DNA from: Isoetes taiwanensis
Taxonomy: Eukaryota > Streptophyta > Lycopodiopsida > Isoetales > Isoetaceae
Length of the DNA: 64,000 nt
Direction: 5' to 3'
NCBI GenBank assembly: GCA_021234155.1
Contig: JAJEKV010000020.1
Location: 14,815,268-14,879,267 of the forward strand
Positions 13,253 through 24,959 of the stretch are shown in pieces (position 1 is the first letter of the stretch; each line of letters starts with the position of its first letter). The translations under genes and the position numbers were made by a program. The notes beneath the pieces were generated by a model. It made no database searches. It was not told the DNA's origin and saw only the letters and a list, made by a program, of their open reading frames with translations.

Positions 13253-13600
13253 CAATCTCGATGGATCCACATCATGAAGAACCTGTCCCAGAGAACTCTA
13301 GGAACGTTCGTCGGATCGATGTGAAGCTCAGTTGCGAAGCCGATAGGTATAAAAGCTCCTCCCGTCGTGCCTATGGTGGCGAACATGAACGTGTAAACAT
13401 GCTCTGATACCATGTCCCACACGTGCGACTCAGGTGTACCAACAACAATGTTATGCTTTGTTAGGAACTCAGGAAGCTTGTAATCACCAACTGCGTCATG
13501 TGGAATCGATGCCCAAGCCTTGAACCGTCTTCCATCACAAACACCAATGTGTGTGATGCCTCCTGGCGTGAAGCAAGTTCCCCTGCATGTATGCTTGGAG
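13253..13600 (-). pseudogene. unrecognised ORF near Helitron 3' end, possible captured fragment
   Basis: About 115 codons are open on the minus strand without a start codon near the upstream end, which makes it look like an exon. Readable pieces are THIGVCDGRRFKAWASIPHD, HNIVVGTPESHVWDMVSEHV and PRVLWDRFFMMWIHRD before the stop. It lies between the helicase C-terminus and the Helitron terminal hairpin, where Helitrons often carry additional or captured coding sequence. Residue composition looks like real protein rather than chance. It does not resemble the RPA or OTU domains sometimes found in Helitrons. No function is assigned. Confidence 0.45.
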
Positions 13601-13999
13601 GGGAACTTTATTTACTCCAACACAGCAACACGCCAGCGTGTGTTATCAACTATCGTATAACTCCCTACAATAATAAGATATCATTTCAGAAAAAGATAGG
13701 AAACATGCATTGATGAACTTCTTAATAAATGATAGAATATCCTATTAAGAAGCATATAAGCAATTATTATTGTTGGAACTAACAAATCTTACACTCACCC
13801 TCCCTACGATGTACATGAACTATCGCCCTTGGCTTAGGATTTCCAAGTTCCCGATGTACAAAAGGTGTGTAGGGCTTCATGATCTGCACACATTCAGAAG
13901 ATCAATAAATATCCAAGAAGCATGAGAACCTTTGAAAAAAAATACATATACATGCAATGGACATCACAACGTTAGTCGAGGACATGACACTTACCTCCA

Positions 14000-14964
14000 T
14001 CACAAAGCATGCGTGTAAACCACGTTCCCTGAACCTTGAAACTGTATTGGTGTCTTCTTGAGGCATGGATGGTGGGTCTTTGATAGCAACTCGAATTCCT
14101 TATCGATTTTGTACCCTTGAGAATGCCACATATAATTGTCCATGCGTAAAGACAGGCTTTGGAAGATATATCCCCACCTTATGCATTGTCGGCCCCCGAC
14201 TTGTTTATGGTCATGGCAAAGGCCTACCGTAAGAAGGGAAATGCACCCTTTCAAACCGAAATGGCAAACCTGAATTGGTAGGCACAATTGGAATCGCGTG
14301 ATAGAACCGCGCGATCACCAACGTATGTCCCAATTACTATCTACGGCCTCAATGACACGCCTTCCCAAATTTTAGATAATCAATCGTGTTCCATTGCACA
14401 TGCCCTTCTTGAATGATGTAGACGTCAACAACATTACAATCATTCCCACCTTCAGGTTTAGCTCGTGGGGCGGTACACCACTTGGAGTTTGTGCATTAAG
14501 AAACTCAATGGGATATAGACCGCTGGCGGCCATCTCAGGTTCATGATTCGATCGAAGACAAGTAATCATCGTCTCTCAGGATAAGAGACACCACCTTCTT
14601 ATTGATCTCATCAACAGTTCAAAGGCGATAGTATAGCACGACGTGTCCAGAAAATCACTTATTTCCAGTTCTGTTGGATATCAGGAAATATGTCCTGAAT
14701 TAAATCATCCACATCATCTAAGCCAAGACATATATCCTGCGGGAGATGCACCATATCAACACCCTTCTCTGGAAAGGTTGGTTCTCGGCCATCTCCTATA
14801 CTTAGTAAGTAGTCAGCAAATGCTTGTTGTTCAAGCGCATCTAAACCCAATGCATTCATGACACGCATGTTGATTGTAAGTTTGTATTCTCTCACACTAT
14901 CCCAGATATACGAACGCTTTAGAGAAGCTTCTACAATTTGTGTGCGCGAACCTTTAGGAACCAC
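14000..14964 (-). pseudogene. Helitron PIF1-type helicase, C-terminal part
   Basis: This continues the helicase after the LINE insertion. VVPKGSRTQIVEASL (14964 onwards), LKRSYIWDSVREYKLTINMR and FADYLLSIGDGREPTFPEKG match the central helicase. NAQTPSGVPPHELNLKVG and KKGMCNGTRLII (14569-14372) match the C-terminal half. In another frame FTHGQLYVAFSRV (about 14160-14115) is helicase motif VI, and VAIKDPPSMPQ to NVVYTHAL is the usual tail. Directly upstream of VVPKG the frame reads F-stop-Q-I-L-P, where the family has FRQ-I/V-LP. That is a CGA to TGA change. A small indel disrupts the NKSQGQT motif region near 14190. Non-functional. Confidence 0.85.
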
Positions 14965-14971
14965 GGGTAGT

Positions 14972-15463
14972 ATTTGTCAAAAGGTCATATACTATTTGGA
15001 AGACTTTAATCCAGAAGCAAAACATGGCATTCAGTTATATCTTAGTCATAAGAACATGTACCCGGGAATGGTACAAGCAATAGCTCGAATACGCATGGGT
15101 TCAAATCGTCTTATGATTGAAACAGGGAGATGGTCAGGGCTTCCTAGGGAAGAAAGGACATGCAAATGCAAGCAGGATATTGAAACAGAATCACATGTAA
15201 TATTTCATTGCCCTTGGTTCCATTCACTTCGGGAAAAGTACTCCCAAGTGGATTGGGACCATGAGAACTTGGCAACTCTTTTCCAAAAATACTCTACAAT
15301 ATGCCAAGTGGCAAAACTCATTAGAGAACTCCTTGAGAACATTGACAATAGTGAAAAAGATACTCTTATCAGTAGAGAGTAGATGTAAAAATTGTAAGAG
15401 TTGTCCCATGGCCTACGGGTCTTTGTTGGACGTTAATAAATCTTATTATTATTAATAGCATTG
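14972..15463 (+). mobile_element. 5'-truncated non-L1-like LINE inserted in the Helitron helicase
   Basis: The plus-strand ORF from about 14978 to 15382 encodes a LINE C-terminus: MVQAIARIRMGSNRLMIETG, then a Cys/His cluster CKCKQDIETESHVIFHC, then PWFHSLREKY. It is followed by a short 3' UTR ending in TTATTATTATTAAT (15443-15457) instead of poly-A, the style of I/Jockey/RTE-like LINEs. Helitron helicase coding on the minus strand stops at one edge (...PFGG, 15464 side) and resumes at the other (FRQ-LP, 14972 side). The insertion therefore sits inside the helicase motif region between Walker B and GGDFRQ. No clean target-site duplication was resolved. Confidence 0.75.
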
Positions 15464-16787
15464 GAATCCCACCAAATGGGGTCTGCTCATTGCCCATCAC
15501 ATCTCTCAATGTTCTATCCACTGCCTCAAATATCCATTTGTGCATCATTGGTGCCTCATCCCATACAATCAACCGACATGCTCGAATGAGTCTTGCCCCT
15601 ATGGGTATCTTGAAACGCGAATGAGCCATTCGACCATCTTGCAGTAACACCGACGCAATACCAGAAGATGCAACTGCTAGAGCAATCCAACCCCTTGCAC
15701 GTACATACCCTAGGAGAGTGTTATATAGATATGTTTTCCCGGTTCCACCAGGGCCATTCACGAAGAAGACCCCACCACCAATCTTATCGATCACATGGTC
15801 GAGAACAGCATCATAAACTGACCGTTGATCAATGTTCAACTTCTCGGAATCAGATAGGACTTTATCCGTACTCACATACATCATTTCCTCTTGGAATAGT
15901 GTGGTTGTGCCTAGCACAGTTTCTGGTAAGTTGAAGCCCATTTCTGCTAGGCTTCTTCCAACCGATTGCATATGATCCTCCACATCCATTAGTGCCATGT
16001 CAATAGCATACTAACTCAGTTGACCTGTCTTGGAATAAGCATCATAAGCAACCTGGTCTAGGAAATCTTCAACCATCCTATATTCCAACTCTTTCCAAAT
16101 ATCAAGTGGATACAATGGGTTACATTCCAACAGAATTGAAGCAAATAAGTGTCGCAGTTGACGTGGCATACCCCATGATGATGCTTCTCGTAGACATTCT
16201 AGCCACTCTGAATTATCATTCACAATCATTCACTTGATGCATGCGTTCTTGAACGTCTCGCACAAATGACCGTCAACAGTTCTCAAATCTTCAAAAGACG
16301 TAGCTCCGGGTACATTGCTTAGCAACATCCGCAAATAGAATCGTTCACCCTGTGAGGGAGTCACAAAGTACATTCTACCCACAGATGGCATAACCTGAAT
16401 GCACTGACGAATTGTCCATTTGTATGTTGCCTTGCTCCAAGTAAAGGGAAAGTCATGGTACAACAAAGTTCGAGACACTGGGTATTCATTTGGAGCATTC
16501 ACCTTAAACCAACCCATGAGAGCGGTGTCATGTGCATTGTTAATCACTTCATCTAAGTCTGCATTCTCATCAAAAAGTATTGGTTGCTCATTAGGAAGGT
16601 GAACTGCTAAGCGCACGACATGAGGATTCTGTTCTTGCAACCCAAACTTGAACAACCGCCATGCGCCCTCAGAGGCAGAGTAGTACTTGGCATTAACATA
16701 CTGCTGAACTTCGTCATGCTCATCTGTTATAGCGCTCGTCGTGGTGACACTCTCTCCATAACCTTGTCCTAAGTTCACTGATATCAT
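15464..16787 (-). pseudogene. Helitron Rep C-terminal linker and helicase N-terminal part
   Basis: One reading frame spans this interval with two in-frame stops. From 16787: MISVNLGQGYGES, HLPNEQPILFDE, WFKVNAPNEYPVSRTLLYHD, RMYFVTPSQGERFYLRMLL (Helitron linker). A TGA stands at 16230 before NDNSEWLECLREASSWG. A TAG stands near 16009 before YAIDMALMDVEDHMQ. Then comes the helicase with Walker A GPGGTGKT (about 15755) and Walker B IVWDEAPM (about 15560), ending in NEQTPFGG at the LINE. Both stops fit C-to-T changes of sense codons (CGA, CAG), the pattern expected from decay of methylated DNA. Confidence 0.88.
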
Positions 16788-19015
16788 GTCTGGACCCTTA
16801 TATAAATATACTTGTATAAGTATTTAACTCCTTTAATATGAGCACATATCTCATGATAATAGCATCTAAAATAGCATGATAACCACGGATTGTAGGGTAC
16901 AACCCATCTATTATCCATGTTCATGCCATCTCGATAGATAGTTCTTCCATCATTTCTACGTCTATAGAGTGGGTACCCATTGCTAATCATGGTCTGCTCT
17001 AGAAATTGCTTTGGGTACCCTTTACTACACACCCCATCCACCATATAGGGAGCATTGGGATACGTAGGGCCACAGGGGCCATGCATCATCTGATGTATCA
17101 CCACCTCATACGACTCAGGGTTAGATTCTTTATCTAGAATCTCTGCACAAATCACTTTATCTATATCCTCGACCCTCAGTGGCTTGTCCTCCTGGTACAA
17201 TATAAGGAGATGCACATGAGGAAGGCCCCTCTTCTGGAACTCAATGACATGAATCCTGGCAGAAATGCGGCCAAATATGCCATGGTGTGACACAATCTCT
17301 AATAGCTCCTTCAACTTTAAATAGAAGACACGGGCTACTAAATCAGGCCTGTCGGATGGGTCCTGGCCATTTATGAGTTCCCTCATTATTTCTGGCCACT
17401 TTGGGTTGGCAGTCATAGTGATGAACAAATCCGGTTGCCCAAGCTCTCGAACAATTGCCATCGCATCTTGGTAGAGCTGAGTCATGTAACGTGTGCTTCC
17501 AATGAATGTTGCTGGTAGAATGACACGATGCCCAATGAAGGTCCCATCGTGCCCAGTGGAATCCACAATACCATTATACAACTCACTATGCAGTTGAGCC
17601 TGATTTAGTTGTACCCAACCCAATCTTGACTGCCACATCTTAGCAAACATGTCACAGATGTACTCATGGAATAACCTTCCTGCGATATGCAATGGTGATA
17701 ATGTGCCACTGCGTACCTGTAGATGATACTTATAGAATTGCAAGATGGTTATGCCCTTTGATCTGTTCACTTGTTGGATCCCCGTATGCCAGCCATCGGT
17801 TCCATAAGGGAAGATGAGGGCAAAGTGTAGAGCATCATATGATGAATGCAATGCATCAATATGCCTTATTCCTCCTTCTTTAGAATGTACCATAATGTCT
17901 CTGAGATTGTCTTCTGGGCCAGAGTCAACTGGCATTAATATTGCTATCTCATTTGTAGACGGAGCACTATATTGTCGTCTGCGCGAATCCTGTAGGTTTG
18001 CACTTGGAATCCGAAGACGCATATCAATAGCTAGATTTGCTCGCATTACCTCAGCAGCTGAGAGAAATATACGAACAAAAGGGTTTACATCTGCCATCAT
18101 GTGCTGAAGGCATGCCATTTTATCACGTCGCGTACCACCACTGAATGATGTACGACGCTCTAGTTGCAACTCATCCCCGTCCATGATATAAATTTGTGCA
18201 AAACACGGATATTCATCATGGCTATCAGGTAATAAAGTTCCCATCATATGACACATGCGGCCGTTGACTCTGAAAGTGTATGCACCTCCAATGGAGTTTG
18301 CCAAAGAGGCATCAAGTTCGACTGCCAATGAGGCAAATGCAAGAGCATTGTTATACTTTCTAATATCAGATCGAAAGCCCTTTCCAATGTCATCCCTTCG
18401 AGTGTATAGATCCATGAGAGCTGGAGGGGGAGACGGGAAAGGTGGCAATGAAACCTTCCCATTTGAACAGCAAAATGTACTAAGTTTGTCCTTCCACAAC
18501 AAGGCCCCACAATGCTTGCATTTTTTGCTCATCCTTCCCGCATCGCAATATTGCGGAGCTGCAGCACTCCAAGCTATTTTCCAAAATCCAATCCTTCTTC
18601 TTATTACTGCCTCAGCTTGTGGTGCATCACCATCATCACCCTGGAATGCCTCTACATGCCTTAGATTCATCCGTCTCATGCTAACATGTGCACCAATGCT
18701 ACTTGCTTCTTCATGAGGCACACTTGCAACAGGATTTAAATGCGATACCACTCCCATTGCATCACCCTCTGCAGCAATATTTGCACTTTGCATGTAAATG
18801 GTGTTCTGCACTATGTCACCCAGTCCAGAACATTCACCCAGCATTGCTGCAATGTTACCTCCATCAAACACATTCCCACCCTGGTCTGTCAAACATGAGG
18901 CCACTGCTGTGCTAACGGGCGTTAAGCTAACATTCTCAAATTCTCTTGCCAATGCTCTAGTCTTGGCCATGCGTCGTCTTGCTCGACGATTGCTTCTCTC
19001 CAAGTTAGACTCCAA
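16784..19015 (-). pseudogene. Helitron Rep (Helitron_like_N) open frame, 743 codons
   Basis: This is the largest open frame in the window. N-terminal basic segment RSNRRARRRMAKTRALARE is followed by a Cys-rich motif CKHCGALLWKDK-CC (about residues 165-185). The Helitron_like_N Rep core contains the HUH-type signature GLPHVHLL at about residue 608. The catalytic helix region ends KYLYKYIY at about 731-738. The frame ends early in IRVQT. Removing a 2-base TA excess at about 16805 joins it to the next frame as KYIYKGPDMISV, the family consensus, so this is a single frameshift. Upstream minus-strand frames (19269-19057 and about 19404 downward) read as further N-terminal sequence in shifted frames. 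Confidence 0.9.
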
Positions 19016-19056
19016 TTCCTTAGGTGTTTGATAAGATGGATTTTGCCGTACAGCAT

Positions 19057-19410
19057 CTAGGGTTTGAGCAAGGTAAAAGGAATGTTATGCATAGTGGATC
19101 GTGCTGGTGCCTCAGCACATTCATCATCAATAACCTCACTTGCACACGAACTCACAACACCCACGCTTGTTGATGCATGGATTGATATACACTCATTCAG
19201 CTCATGTTGCAAGTTTCTAACAATAGGCCCATAGGTAGTTCCATCACTCTCGCACGTGTCATCATGCACAACTGTGTCTCCCCCTATTGCCCGTGCTCGT
19301 GCTCTCCATGTTCGGGTGCCTCTTCCTAGCTGACTTTGACTTTTGTTCGGGTGTAACTAAAGATGCCTTGCCATCTTTATAAGTTCTAGGACTCATGGTT
19401 TTTGATGTCA
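19057..19410 (-). pseudogene. N-terminal extension of the Helitron Rep ORF, frame-broken
   Basis: A 70-codon frame (VRNLQHELNECISIHAST...) and an overlapping upstream frame from an ATG near 19404 (MTSKTMSPRTYKDGKASLV) precede the Rep ORF. They share its low-complexity, basic N-terminal character. Stops and shifts separate them, so they are probably the degraded start of the same gene. Confidence 0.5.
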
Positions 19411-19609
19411 TCATACCCTGAAGACGAAGATGAGGTCATGAATCCCAGAGGGGCATATAGGAAAGGAAGCCAATGGTCAATTAAGCGTGCCAATTAACAT
19501 CCATAGGACTTTTGTATCTAGAGCAACATAAATGAATAATAATATTACATGAAGACATTTAGGGTTGACAAAAGTAATCTAAATTCCTAAAATAATTAGA
19601 GACTGGTAA

Positions 19610-19830
19610 AAGACCTCGAACATACTATGTGCCCATGCAAGCACGAACTAAACTTAAACCTAGGAGAGTCACAAACATCCTATCAAAATTAATATAAATC
19701 CCTAAAAGAATCTTAGAGATTGATGAACGTAAATTCTACCGGTAGGGAAGGACCTCAAATATACTACGTGCCCATGCCACCATGAAACTAAACTTACAAC
19801 CTAGGAGTGTCATAAACGTCCTAACAAATG
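19610..19830. repeat. imperfect tandem duplication, period about 135 bp
   Basis: GACCTCGAACATACTATGTG (about 19612) through CACAAACATCCTA recurs as GACCTCAAATATACTACGTG (about 19751) through CATAAACGTCCTA, with scattered substitutions. The surrounding 19410-20290 interval has no coding signal. Confidence 0.7.
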
Positions 19831-20296
19831 ACCCTATCAAACAGGCCGTGGAATCCAAAAGGATCTTCGTTTAGTACATGGAATGTCACTCGCTCTAAAC
19901 AGAGGTGGATGTAATAGCAAAGCAAACAAATAAAAAACACAATAATTGTTTATAGAGTTCGGTTACCATTGCGGTCCATATCGAACAATAGTTTGGCACT
20001 CAAGAAGGGAAACTATTTGTTTTTACCTTCGTGAACACAATGCTATGTACTTTGAGAATCATATTCTAACAGCGTGCCAAAAAGAGGAAATCTTGAAGTT
20101 CAAGTAAAAGAAAAAAAAATATAAATGAGTATAGGATTACATCAAAAAGGTACATAAGGCATGTACCTTATAACTTTCATAAAGTACAAAAAAGAGTATT
20201 GTAAGGCAATGCTCTTCTATCATAAAAAAAGTGCTACAACAGCATTTTCAAAAGGCCTATCTACAAAAACGAAAACATGCACTGCACGATGCTCTC

Positions 20297-20522
20297 AACC
20301 CATGTTATTCTCCCAACCATCTTCCCCATTCCTCAGTACAAACAACATCTCGTCAATAACTTCTTTGACCTCCCTCACTTCCACGAAATTGCGTTGGCTA
20401 TAGAATTTCTCAAGCTTGACAATAAGTTTCTCAACGTCAACACTTATCAACTCATGTACATATTTTGGACATGGCTTCCAAGGTTGCCACTCATACCATG
20501 ACCCAAGGCTTTGACGACGAAG
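20297..20522 (-). pseudogene. unrecognised short coding-like frame
   Basis: A minus-strand frame without an initial ATG reads WYEWQPWKPCPKYVHELISV, then VEKLIVKLEKFYSQRNFVEV, REVKEVIDEMLFVLRNGEDG and WENNMG before TGA at about 20297. Composition (amphipathic, Lys/Glu-rich, aromatic N-terminus) looks coding, like a terminal exon or a gene relic. I cannot assign a family. Flanking sequence shows no convincing partner exon. Confidence 0.35.
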
Positions 20523-20812
20523 GAGATGCGACTAACATGCACCTCCTTCTGAATCAAACATTCGGCAACATGGCCGCCAAAAGCATACCATGGCACCAAA
20601 ATTTGCACCATCTACATGACAATAGAAAAATAAATTAGAGCAAGTTTAGGCAAGGACTGGCATGGACACGTGTATAGTAGAGGACAACTTAAAGGCAAGT
20701 TTAATTGGACTCTTAACATGAGAAAAAAAAACAACCTTTTGACTCAATATGGAAAGCACAACATGACATTCTACTCTAAACCCTTACAGATCTACCATTT
20801 CCAACATGAAAC

Positions 20813-20847
<35 letters not shown>

Positions 20848-23540
20848 ATGTCAATCAACCTTGCAAAAGCAATCAAATTTCCAGCTGACTATGCCTTCCT
20901 TGGTTACGACACCTAATGCAAATCAATAGATCTGATCAAGATTTGTAGGCTTGGAAACACTTTGTGAGCTATTGTAAATGATGGAAGTATGGAAATTCAA
21001 GATAAGAATGATAACTTAACACGTAACAGCATCAAGGATCACATGCCAATAGCTGGCATACTGATATGGGACATGAACTTACCTATCAGAAATATATTGC
21101 TGCAGTAGAACAATGCTTGATGCTGAGAATGGACAAAGAAATCTGGAAAAACATGAAAATAAGGGAACATGAGAATATCTTCTTTCTGATATTGCATGCT
21201 ACTGCTGTGAGCAATGACATATATGTGTGAATAGGCTGCGCATTAAAATGAGAAGGTGATCTGGACTCCAAATATGCTTTTTCACGACCTTTCTCTACCG
21301 ATGCTACAACTTTCTTGAAAAGAATGTATAACTCAATTCTAATAATGTTGCTAGAGCTGAAGCTTTTGTTTACGAAGGCTCAGTATTAGAGTGATCCGCC
21401 AACAAACATCTTTAGGATTCAGCAAAACAGAAAGCTTGCCTACGAAGCTTTTGTGACAAATTTCTATGCAGGATCCAAGAAGCCATACCCAATGCCTGAT
21501 TTCGTTTGTCATAAAATAAACATGGGCAGTATAATATGCAGTGAATAATGCTCTTGAACACTTGGGATTATCAATGGGTTCTTAAAATCCCCCAAAGAAT
21601 TTTCAAATATAATTGATGGACCAAAAACATGCATCTAAACATGGCTTCAAGAACCAGTAATAATTAAGTTTTGCCCTTCCTTGTTGCAGAGCCAGCTCTA
21701 ATTGATGTACTGCTGATCTCTCTGTCTGGCAATCCTCATTCTAAATAGACTATTTCATAAACATATAAATCTAGAGATTCAGATCCTTCTAGAATTATCT
21801 TTTACTGCATACCTCTTCTACACATTCTGTAAATCATGCTTATGAACATGTACATCATTCAATTTCAAGACGGATGGGATTGGAATGATGGAACTATCGA
21901 GAAGCTCATTATTTTGAATGCCTTAAAAGTCGGTAACCAAGGGAGCCTTCTTGTACACCTACAACTTATGAATATACGATACTACCTCAAAAGCAGCGCA
22001 GTTTGGTGCATTAGATACTGAAAGGAGGAGTTCAAAAATGACATTTTTTGCCCAATGCCCTGTGCTTAGCTTTCTACAGCATCCCAGCATCCCAGATTTC
22101 AATAAATCCAGATGTGCTCAATCCGACTTAAATAAAATGCTATCATAAACAATCAGGATCACCTCTAGTTAGGTGCATCAATATGCTGCATGCCTTCTCT
22201 TTAATATAACTGATTGAAACCAAGGTATAAAAAACGTGTCATATAGAAATGCCACATTGGTCAGAAGCGGTCCAGCGGGCCTGCAATCTCATATGATGCA
22301 GCATTTTTTTTGGAGAAGTTTGACCCTTTATTAGCAGCTATTGGTTCATAGTTTACATGAGAAGGTTCAATTTGAATGGCACTTACCTGGGTGCGAAGCT
22401 GGTAGTGAGAACAAAGCCCACTTCTAGATAAAACCTTCACAAAAATAAAGATAACTGAGGAAATGTGGATGCAAAAAAACAGTTAATGATAATGCACAAA
22501 GCTACAAAGCCATATAAATATTTATTCAACTTCTGTAATTTGCACTTTACAGAAATATAATGATGAAAGAAATCGTGAAGACTTTATAGTGATGAAAGAA
22601 ATCGTGAAGACTTTATATCTATTGAAAATAGTAAGCTGCAGGCCCAATAGTGCGGACCATTATCATCCCTGAATGTCAAACTATGATAGTCCTCTGTTAA
22701 AAAAGGTAAATGTACAGATCAAAAAGCTCACAAAGACGTCAGATTTAAAGGCAACCTAAGACTTCGTGAAGAATCTTACCGTCTAATATCCAGATTTAAG
22801 TAAAGGCAACTCCAAAGTCTACATTGCAAGGTCTTCTGCAGCAATAGCAAGTGAAGAACTCCTGAATAAAAACGTCTTCAGTAACTTGGGCAAGCATTCG
22901 ATCAAGAAATGCTATCCACTCACCTTCCAAAATCCAACTTGGGCCAGGGAAAGATTACACCAGCAGCCTTCGTCCTAACGCAAGAAAATCCTGGAATAAG
23001 AATGAAGCCTCATTAGTTTCGCAGGAAGAAGAGCATCCTAAAAAGAAGACGATTGCAGGAAGATGACACTCAACTCAGCTTACCTTTGCAAGAATGGACC
23101 TATATGTGCTAGTAAAGATCTTCCCGTTTAGCTCCAGAATCTGCAAATCTGCTCTCCTCTTTAAGCAAACAGAGGCACAATTGTGTGCTAAAGAATCGAG
23201 GCAGTGCTTTGTGCTCTGCAAGAAGCAGTATTTCGACAACAGAATCAGTTGTGCTGAACAGGACGAATACGGGCGGATATTTTTCTCTGAAAGCCGTAGT
23301 AACGATTAAGAAAAGCCCAACTCTGAGAACGTTTGCCAGAAATGAGAAGAAGGTGCCAGAAATGAGAACGAAGGCGCCAAGGATGAAACGGAGGAGGATA
23401 GAATGGAGCCGACCCAATTTCGTATACTGCACCTTCAATTTCAAATTTTGCCATTCAATTCCGGCACCTTCATTCTTCAAGATCTGCAATGTCCTCATTC
23501 AATTCGGCCAGCCTGCGTCCCGCAAGGGGGAGGCAAATTG
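20523..23540. other. 3-kb region without a recognisable gene
   Basis: Mixed AT-rich sequence with a 31-base poly-A (about 20817-20846) that could be another retroposon tail. A 29-bp tandem duplication GATGAAAGAAATCGTGAAGA occurs at about 22562 and 22591. Long open frames on both strands at 23094-23565 overlap one another and have no family resemblance. Parts may be intron or UTR of a host gene, but no exon could be supported. Confidence 0.4.
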
Positions 23541-23543
23541 GAA

Positions 23544-23579
23544 GGGAACGCCGCATCTGGCGTAATATGCGGCGTTCCC
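23544..23579. other. perfect 13-bp GC-rich inverted repeat
   Basis: GGGAACGCCGCAT (23544-23556) and ATGCGGCGTTCCC (23567-23579) are exact complements around a 10-base loop. It stands out in AT-rich surroundings. A similar hairpin with core GCCCGCCAT/ATGGCGGGC lies at about 34371-34400 near the right end of the 7.68-kb transposon. Confidence 0.8.
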
Positions 23580-23599
23580 TGGCACAAAACCCAACCACC

Positions 23600-24959
23600 T
23601 CACAAAATAAAAAAGAAGATTCTTGGAAAAGGTCCTATGCACAAAACATCAACATGAAATGAAGTGGTGTTCTATTAATGAGACTGAAATAATAAGTACA
23701 ATGACTCATAGGAATACAACAATAAACCCCAAATGAGTGAAACTAGAATCAAATGCCCTGGAACTAGATAATCCTTGAGGTCCAATAAATGGAGTATGCA
23801 ACAAGTAATCTCACAAGGAATGAGGATCCGAAGAACATTGGCGAAGGTAAAACCGTCCCGGGTCAGAAACTTATCGTCAGGATAAAAAAACCCCCGCCCT
23901 TTCAGGTTTTTGAGGAAAATCCTAACGATAAATAACCGACTCAAAGAGCAGTTACCGATGAAAAAGTTGTTGAAGGTGTATCCACACTCATGATAGTCCA
24001 CGAAGAGTGTCAACCCCAATCAAAGTGTTAAGAGTTATAAGCAATTGGCCATTACGAAGTGCCGACTTGAAGAAAAAAGCCCAAATGGAAGATCTATGAA
24101 AGACAGAATAAGATTTCAATGGCAAGCACAAAGTTGAAAAAGAAGATTGAGGAAATTAGAACATCAAAAGGAAAAAACGTCCAACAAGAAGCTCGGAACC
24201 TACAATGCTACGTCGAGAAGAGAGACTTTGGAAGTTAAAAAGACTCCAGAAGCCATAAAGCTACACCAAGAAGAAAACATAGGCACATCCAATAGAAGAG
24301 CCCCTTGGAGCCTACCCAGAAGCGACAAGTGCTATGCCGGGAGGGGGACCGGGAGCGGGAGCGGGAGCGGGAGGGGGAGGGGGGGGAAGGGGGGAGGGAG
24401 ACAAGAAGCATGACCAATGGGAAAAATTCAAAAGGATAACCAGAGAACCCCAAATGTGCTACTCGGAAGTCACAATGCTACACCGAGAAAGAATACAAGA
24501 GATGACGAACCAAACCACAATTCACGCCCCAACCTATCATGACAACAACCATCAGAACAAAGAGGATTGAGCAATCACATATACATAGATCCTCCCTATG
24601 CAAGCAACATTGACCAAAACACAAATAACCACTCAACGACCTCAAGAGAGAAAAGGGCGGGAGGGGAGGGAAGCTGATACCAAGAAACAAAGATCCAACT
24701 CAAAGAGAATGCCGATGAGAACTGAAAGAGAGGACATGGTATATATAGAGAAGAAAGGATCCAAGTGAGGCCTGAGCCAAAAAATATTTCCCTTTCCCAA
24801 GAATGATGGTCCTATTCATGCTAAATACAACCATTGCATTCTTGGAAAAGCCTATGCACAAAACATCAACATCCGACAGAAGAGGAACAATCTCAAACTC
24901 AACAAAGACCGAAGGTATGAGGGACTATAAGGTATAGAAGGGATAACCGGACTACCCTA
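23600..24959. repeat. A-rich dispersed repeat segment with GGGAGC simple repeats
   Basis: TTCTTGGAAAAG followed by CCTATGCACAAAACATCAACAT occurs at about 23619 and again at about 24839. The part 24700-24840 (AGAGAATGCCGATGAGAACT through TAAATA-AACCATTGCATT) recurs at 53683-53820. A G-rich (GGGAGC)n tract lies at 24343-24403. Strong purine bias on the plus strand makes long hydrophobic minus-strand frames that are artefacts. Class unknown; possibly LTR-element non-coding sequence. Confidence 0.6.

Larger units (their letters stand above)
12988..19410 (-). mobile_element. autonomous-type Helitron (RepHel), decayed
   Basis: On the minus strand the element encodes a Rep endonuclease (Helitron_like_N) followed by a PIF1-type helicase. 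It ends at 12988 with a GC hairpin, then CTAG followed by a T in the flank. This is the canonical plant Helitron 3' terminus and the A^T target context. The coding region runs from about 19404 to 14000 and is interrupted by stop codons, small indels and a LINE insertion. The 5' terminus (TC after A) was not pinned down, so the upper limit is approximate. Present coding damage means it cannot be autonomous now. Confidence 0.85.

Noticed and set aside
20670-20888. Lys-rich ORF across a poly-A run
   Set aside because: The Lys stretch is the homopolymer; no coding character on either side.
23094-23565. Overlapping open frames of up to 129 codons on both strands
   Set aside because: Mutually overlapping on opposite strands, no recognisable motif, no splice support.
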